The notes under the pieces were generated by a model that ran no database searches, had not been told where the DNA came from, and saw nothing but the letters and a program-made list of their open reading frames with translations. From contig UZAN01047956.1 of the NCBI GenBank assembly GCA_900618425.1, forward strand, positions 11,099-21,915: a DNA stretch of 10,817 nucleotides, in the 5' to 3' direction. Origin of the DNA: Echinostoma caproni. Its lineage: Eukaryota > Platyhelminthes > Trematoda > Plagiorchiida > Echinostomatidae. Positions 7,148 through 10,817 of the stretch are shown piece after piece (the stretch's first letter is position 1; each line of letters opens with the position of its first letter). Position numbers and translations under genes: made by a program.

Positions 7148-7790
7148 TGTGCAACCATTAACCATGCATTTTCGTGCGCCGGCTTTGGCTGCCCATTTTG
7201 ATGAATATTAGGAGAAAGACAGGAAAGGTTGAAAATAGGATCGAAGAGAAAATTTAGGATTTCATTGTACTCATTTTGCAGAGAAATCGACAAGATGCAC
7301 GAACGCCACTGTTTACGACACCCAGCCATATCACTCAGTGTCTCTAACCATCGGTTACGACCATCCCGAGGTCCCCATCCAGGGAGCCTAACAGGACCTA
7401 TGTGACCCAGACTCCTGGTTAGGGCTTTCATACCCTCATGTCAGGTCTTAGCTTGACCACTCCTGACATCCTTCCACCCACTACCTGCCTCGGCGAACAC
7501 CGCTCGCCGTAGCAACCTATCGGGTGGCATGCGTAACACATCCCAAGCAACATAATCTATGGAGGTCGACCACTTGCCTCAAACTTTTCGCTTGACCTCA
7601 GCATTGCTCGTCCGGCTGCCCCACCGGGTTCGTGCAATGCTGCGCAGACAGCGATGTTCAAACACCGACAGCCTATCCTAATGGCCAAGCTTCTGCTCCA
7701 TGTAACATAACTGGCCGAACTACTGCGGCATACACTCGATCCTAAACAGACAGCCGGATGAGATACAGAACATAGTAAAACAGACGGAAC
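7131..7790 (-). mobile_element. RTE-like non-LTR retrotransposon, 3' part (copy B)
   Basis: A 5'-truncated copy of the same subfamily as copy A, in opposite orientation. On the minus strand it starts near LIRLSV (about 7745-7760) and carries RVYAAVVRPVMLHGAEAWPL, RLSVFEHRCLRSIART, SNAEVK, then GHIGPVRLPGWGPRDGRNRW and WLETLSDMAGCRKQWRSC (about 7310-7410). The 3' UTR runs from about 7300 to 7148, with the block GGCGCACGAAAATGC and TGGTTAATG shared with copy A. It ends in a CTGAA tail (three TTCAG units on the + strand, 7131-7145). A premature stop follows AEVKRKV near 7588, another lies near 7673 and there is at least one frameshift, so it is inactive. Its 5' end is within about 100 bp of the 3' end of copy D. 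Confidence 0.92.
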
Positions 7791-7879
7791 TGTTACAACG
7801 GAATATTAAAAATAGATGGGATAACAATTTTTTGTTTCACCGTACACTTTTTGAAATTTTTGTTTTAGTTTATCGTTTT

Positions 7880-8640
7880 TTATGGGGCACGGGACTCCAA
7901 TAGGCCCACCTTACAGTGTTCGCGCCACTGTCTTCTATTCTGGGCCATATCTCTCAGCGTCTCTAACCAACGAAAATTATCATCCCTTGGGTCCCGACCT
8001 ACAAGGCGGGCTGCATCAACCGAAGCCAAAGCTGAAACTAGGTTCTTCATACCTCTACGCCATGCCATGGTCTGATCGCCGCACCGCTTCTTCCAGCCTT
8101 GCCCAACACGTGCGAAGAGAGCACGGAAAGGTAGTCGATTTGCAGGCAAATGCAATACGCCACCAAGTCATCGGAGGCGGTGTAGAGCGATTACTTCTGT
8201 CAGAAAACGACTATCGACACTCAACACACGACGACGAACCTCGTCATTGCTCACCCGATCCTCCCACCAGACACGAGCAATGCTTCGGAAACATCGGCAG
8301 TCGAATACAGAAAGTCGATTAGCATCCTCAACGCGGAGAGTCCAGGTCTCGCAAACGTAAAGCAAAACGCTACGAGCCGCGGCGATGTACACCCTTCTCT
8401 TAAAGAACAGTTGGATGTCATGATGTCATTGCAGGTTTCGCAGGATGGCGAAGGCTCCTTTATATTTTGCTATTCGTGATCTCCTCCCAAACACCACCAT
8501 CAGCTGCGATCAAACTCCCTAGGTAATTAAAGCTCTGGACTACTTCTAGCTGATCACCACAGAGGATGAGTACAGGCACAGGCTCCTGTCAGTCTTGAAC
8601 AAGCACTTTGCACTTGGAAGATGCAAAGCACATACCTGGA
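7880..8640 (-). pseudogene. connector and C-terminal domain of copy D
   Basis: The region after the RT palm: CGDQLEVVQSFNYLGSLIAA (8490-8560), then after a frameshift near 8475 RVYIAAARSVLLYVCETW, VEDANRLSVFDCRCFRSIAR, SNDEVRRRVL, LPFRALFARVGQGWKKR, DPRDDNFRWLETLRDMAQNR and the natural-looking terminator at 7880-7882. This domain is thought to bind RNA/DNA in such LINEs, but its role is not well defined. Stops at 8589-8591, 8426-8428 and 8168-8170; at 8589 and 8168 they look like Trp (TGG) codons turned to TGA. Alignable with copies A and B over the whole shared part. Confidence 0.92.
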
Positions 8641-9420
8641 TACCTCTATCGCCAAGCGATCCAAAGCGTCTAGGACCGTCTGTGTGTTGTCACCAAGCAA
8701 GGCGATGTCATCGGCATATTCTAAGTCAAGGACTCTGTCCCCTGGGAGGAGTTTGACTTCATCGCTTGCTAGACCGGACAAAGCATTCTGTAGAACATTC
8801 TCTATGACAAAGGTGAAAAGAAACGGGGATATAGGGCAACCTTGTCGAAATACAATGGAGACAGCGAATGGTGATGAAAGCTGGCCATAGGCCCTAACCC
8901 AACTTGAAGTATGACGATACAACTCTTTGAGGATCGATACATATTTCTCTGCTACTCCATTCCCTTACAAACAATTCAATAGTGCGGTCCTTTCGACAGA
9001 GTCGAAGACCGCTCGGATGTCTAAGAATACAATGATCATTGGTCTTTGATAGACATGACGGTGCTCAAGCAGCTGTCGGAGGGTGAAGATTTGATCGATG
9101 CATCCACGACCGGCGCGAAACCCAGCCTGCTCCTCACAAATAGTGTACAATCGGCGGAGGATGACGGACGCCAGCAGCTTTGACGCTATCGGGATTAGGT
9201 TTATTGGTGCAGTCACTGCGCAGGCCCTTTTTGAAGATGGGGACGACAATCGATTCTCACCACGAGGAAGGAACCTGTTCAGTGTTCCACACTTTAGACA
9301 ACAGGACTTATAGCTCTCTAACAAGCGTTATTCCACCATCTTTAAATAGAGCTAGGGTAAAGCTTTCGGAGCCCGGCGCTTTATGAAGTTCCAAAGCTTG
9401 GACCTCATTACGGATTTCTG
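8600..9420 (-). pseudogene. reverse transcriptase domain of copy D
   Basis: RNA-dependent DNA polymerase for target-primed reverse transcription. Motifs in order: KAPGSESFTLALFKDGG (from 9382), VPIFKKG, NLIPIASKLLASVILRRL, EEQAGFRAGRGCIDQI, FLDIRAVFDS (motif A; aspartates at 9019-9021 and 9001-9003), FRQGCPISPFLF (motif B), LEYADDIALLGD (motif C; YADD at 8707-8718). The catalytic aspartates are all retained. Breaks: stops at 9308-9310, 9257-9259 and 8965-8967, and frameshifts near 9220 and 8640. In the PG.D motif the Asp is Glu (PGSES), and the Gly before RQG is lost (VFRQG). The open frames on the + strand here are shadows. Confidence 0.95.
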
Positions 9421-9999
9421 CCTCGGAAGGTGGGTCTGTTGTGAAAGAACCATGCGGCGTGTGCCGGAATAACTGTCTGAACAGCCAACGTTGGTGGCCA
9501 GCTAAACTGCCTCGAAGTGCTCCACCCAGCATGCAAGACGTCATTGTTGACTGTGAATGAGTGAAACGTCAGCTTTACAGATCATTTTGCCCACACTCAA
9601 GGCTTTCCTACCGGTGGCCCGGATGAGATGGAACAGCTTACGGGAGTTTCCCATGATGGCAGCACGTTTCATCTTTGACGCGAGTTGAGTCCACCAGATC
9701 TCGCGGTCTCTGCGTAAGCTTGCGTTGAAGTCACGGCTCGTTGCGCATCATATTTCATTATGCTCGCTGCTGGTCGGGATTGATTTGCGTCCTTCGAGAA
9801 GGAGTAAAGAATCCCAAGAAATCCAGGGTGCCGTGGTAGGATGTGTCATACCACAACTAACTAAGCTAGCAGAATGCACAGCATTCTCGATAAGCGACCA
9901 ATGCTGGTTAACGTCATCGGATAGGGTTGGTTCTAGCTTTTCAACTAGCAGGTTCTGAAAGACAGTTAGACGTGCTGGTTCAGGAAAGGATCACCGTCG
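9421..9999 (-). pseudogene. linker between endonuclease and RT (copy D)
   Basis: One frame (about 9969 to 9502) reads almost through the region joining the two enzymatic domains, with VFQNLLVEKLEP, SIPTSSEH, LRRDREIWWTQLASKMKRAA and GNSRKLFHLIRATG. These blocks (a basic RDRE.WW segment and N.RKLF.LIR.TG) are the usual pre-RT region of this LINE group. Stops lie at 9748-9750, 9541-9543 and 9502-9504. A further frame (down to 9383) carries TTDPPSEAEI just before the RT. No function by itself is claimed. Confidence 0.8.
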
Positions 10000-10816
10000 T
10001 TGTCGTGTTTGGAACACCCACCGAAGCACATGGACAGCTTGGAGCAATCTAACGCGTGGTCGGGTTCGAAGGGAGTGCTCCAGTACGATCGGCAGTCTTG
10101 TATGCAACCCCGCCATTTGTGGCTTATGGTGATGTGGTCGATCTGCGCCCACCTAACTCGAAGAGAACGGACGCCAGGTGGCGTACCGGTAGTTGGAGCG
10201 CCTGAAATTCGTAAAGGCGAGGAATAAGCGGTGGTCGGAACACAGAGCTAACAGCCGTTCCCCATTTTCCGAGGGACAGGAATCTGGTTCGAAAGGACCT
10301 CCCAGATGCGCCTCACTCGAAGTCAGTCGACGCACTATAGCGTTCATATCTCCTGCTAAAATCACGTTATCAGCCCGACTCGTTTTACGCAAGAGGTCGT
10401 GTAGATTATGGTAAAATTCGTCTTTGACTACATCTGGGCTGCAGTCCGTTGGGGCGTACTCCGACACAACAAACAGGTTTCGCCTATCGGGTCGAAGACT
10501 GATTATCTAGCACGAACCTCGAAATCTCACTGCGCCCAACCTACTGTCGACTGGAAACCAATCCAGGAAGGCGGCTTCAGCTTTCTCACTGAGAGCCCCG
10601 CCGACGCCAGCAGGACTGGAAGCCGCAGGCTCAGGGTCCCCAGAGAGGCGTAACTGAAACTTCACTGATGGGTTTGATGGGGACGTCAATCAGATAATGG
10701 AGCTGGAGTCTTGAATGCGAGTCTCTTGGATACAACACATCGATAGCTAGTGTCTCCAGCGTACAACTTAAACTGGCCTCTTGTCCTATACGCATCAGAG
10801 TGCGCACATTAAATGT
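10000..10816 (-). pseudogene. APE-type endonuclease domain of copy D
   Basis: Nicks target DNA to prime reverse transcription. The core motifs of the exonuclease-endonuclease-phosphatase fold appear in order: TFNVRTL with its Asn (10796-10816), IQETRIQD with the catalytic Glu (10723-10725), SEYAPTD (about 10445-10465), LAGDMNA with the Asp at 10348-10350 and Asn at 10342-10344, QIDHITIS with its Asp (10137-10139), and PDHA with the terminal Asp-His pair (10056-10061; this group usually has Ser before that Asp, here Pro). All expected catalytic residues are thus still visible. Breaks: frameshifts near 10738 and 10160, and stops at 10690-10692, 10507-10509 and 10153-10155. Confidence 0.9.
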
Positions 10817-10817
10817 G

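Larger units (their letters stand above)
7791..10817 (-). mobile_element. near full-length RTE-like non-LTR retrotransposon (copy D)
   Basis: The longest element in the window: an autonomous LINE whose single large ORF encodes an APE-type endonuclease, a linker, a reverse transcriptase and a C-terminal domain. The ORF can be followed from 10816 (TFNVRTL, the start of the endonuclease) to a stop at 7880-7882, about 980 codons, close to what I would expect for a complete ORF of this group. The 3' UTR is short (about 7791-7879) and A/T-rich with no clear repeat tail. The start codon and 5' UTR would lie just beyond the right edge. About seven frameshifts (near 10738, 10160, 9970, 9500, 9220, 8640, 8475) and twelve in-frame stops make it dead, but no large deletion is seen. 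It differs from copies A/B in sequence and 3' end, so it is a sister subfamily. RTE clade is favoured by the NVRTL endonuclease start; CR1-like is the alternative. Confidence 0.94.

Noticed and set aside
8621..10653. Plus-strand open frames across 7882-10653
   Set aside because: They are shadows of the minus-strand LINE ORF, whose motifs (NVRTL, GDMNA, FLDIRAVFDS, YADD, LLYVCETW) are all on the opposite strand.
1..10817. CRISPR array, phage, operon or prokaryotic defence system
   Set aside because: No regularly spaced direct repeats, no dense co-directional intact ORFs and no ribosome binding sites; the content is decayed eukaryotic retroelements.

Overview
The window looks like a piece of AT-rich, repeat-dense eukaryotic genomic DNA, most likely from a flatworm (a trematode such as Schistosoma or a relative). 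That reading rests on the non-LTR retrotransposon family that fills much of it. Its C-terminal signature (short pieces such as LLYxCETW, FEHRCLR.IA, SNAEVRRRVL, LPGWGPRD and WLETLSDMA) is, from general knowledge, typical of elements abundant in trematode and cestode genomes. No database search was possible, so species and subfamily names are inference. I find no intact gene, no functional RNA gene, no CRISPR array and no operon. Every coding region I can identify belongs to a dead or truncated mobile element.

Layout from left to right. Positions 1-847 hold the 3' part of an RTE-like non-LTR retrotransposon on the + strand (copy A). It abuts, and appears to be inserted into, a minus-strand remnant of a Ty3/gypsy-type pol (848 to about 1265). 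Positions 1266 to about 4560 are mostly unassigned; 1986-3425 on the minus strand has a broken, protein-like reading frame that I cannot identify. Positions 4561-4974 form a large inverted repeat with two arms of about 150 bp and a loop of about 110 bp. A short GC-rich hairpin lies at 5079-5114 and an (AT)n microsatellite at 5410-5427. Positions 5781-6059 and 6305 to about 6400 are two halves of another minus-strand retrotransposon 3' end (copy C), split by a tRNA-derived SINE (6060-6294) that is flanked by a 10-bp direct repeat. Positions 6400-7130 are unassigned AT-rich DNA. Positions 7131 to about 7790 are a second 5'-truncated copy of the copy A subfamily on the minus strand (copy B). From about 7791 to the right edge is a nearly full-length but inactivated minus-strand element (copy D) that encodes an APE-type endonuclease, a reverse transcriptase and a C-terminal domain.

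Functionally, copy D shows the complete enzymatic plan (nick, target-primed reverse transcription), now inactivated by about 7 frameshifts and 12 stops. Copies A, B and C are 5'-truncated 3' ends, the usual product of incomplete target-primed reverse transcription. The SINE is a non-autonomous passenger that would have relied on a LINE enzyme. The window records at least two nested insertion events. I do not see a novel biological system; the most unexplained structures are the 4561-4974 inverted repeat and the unidentified frame at 1986-3425.
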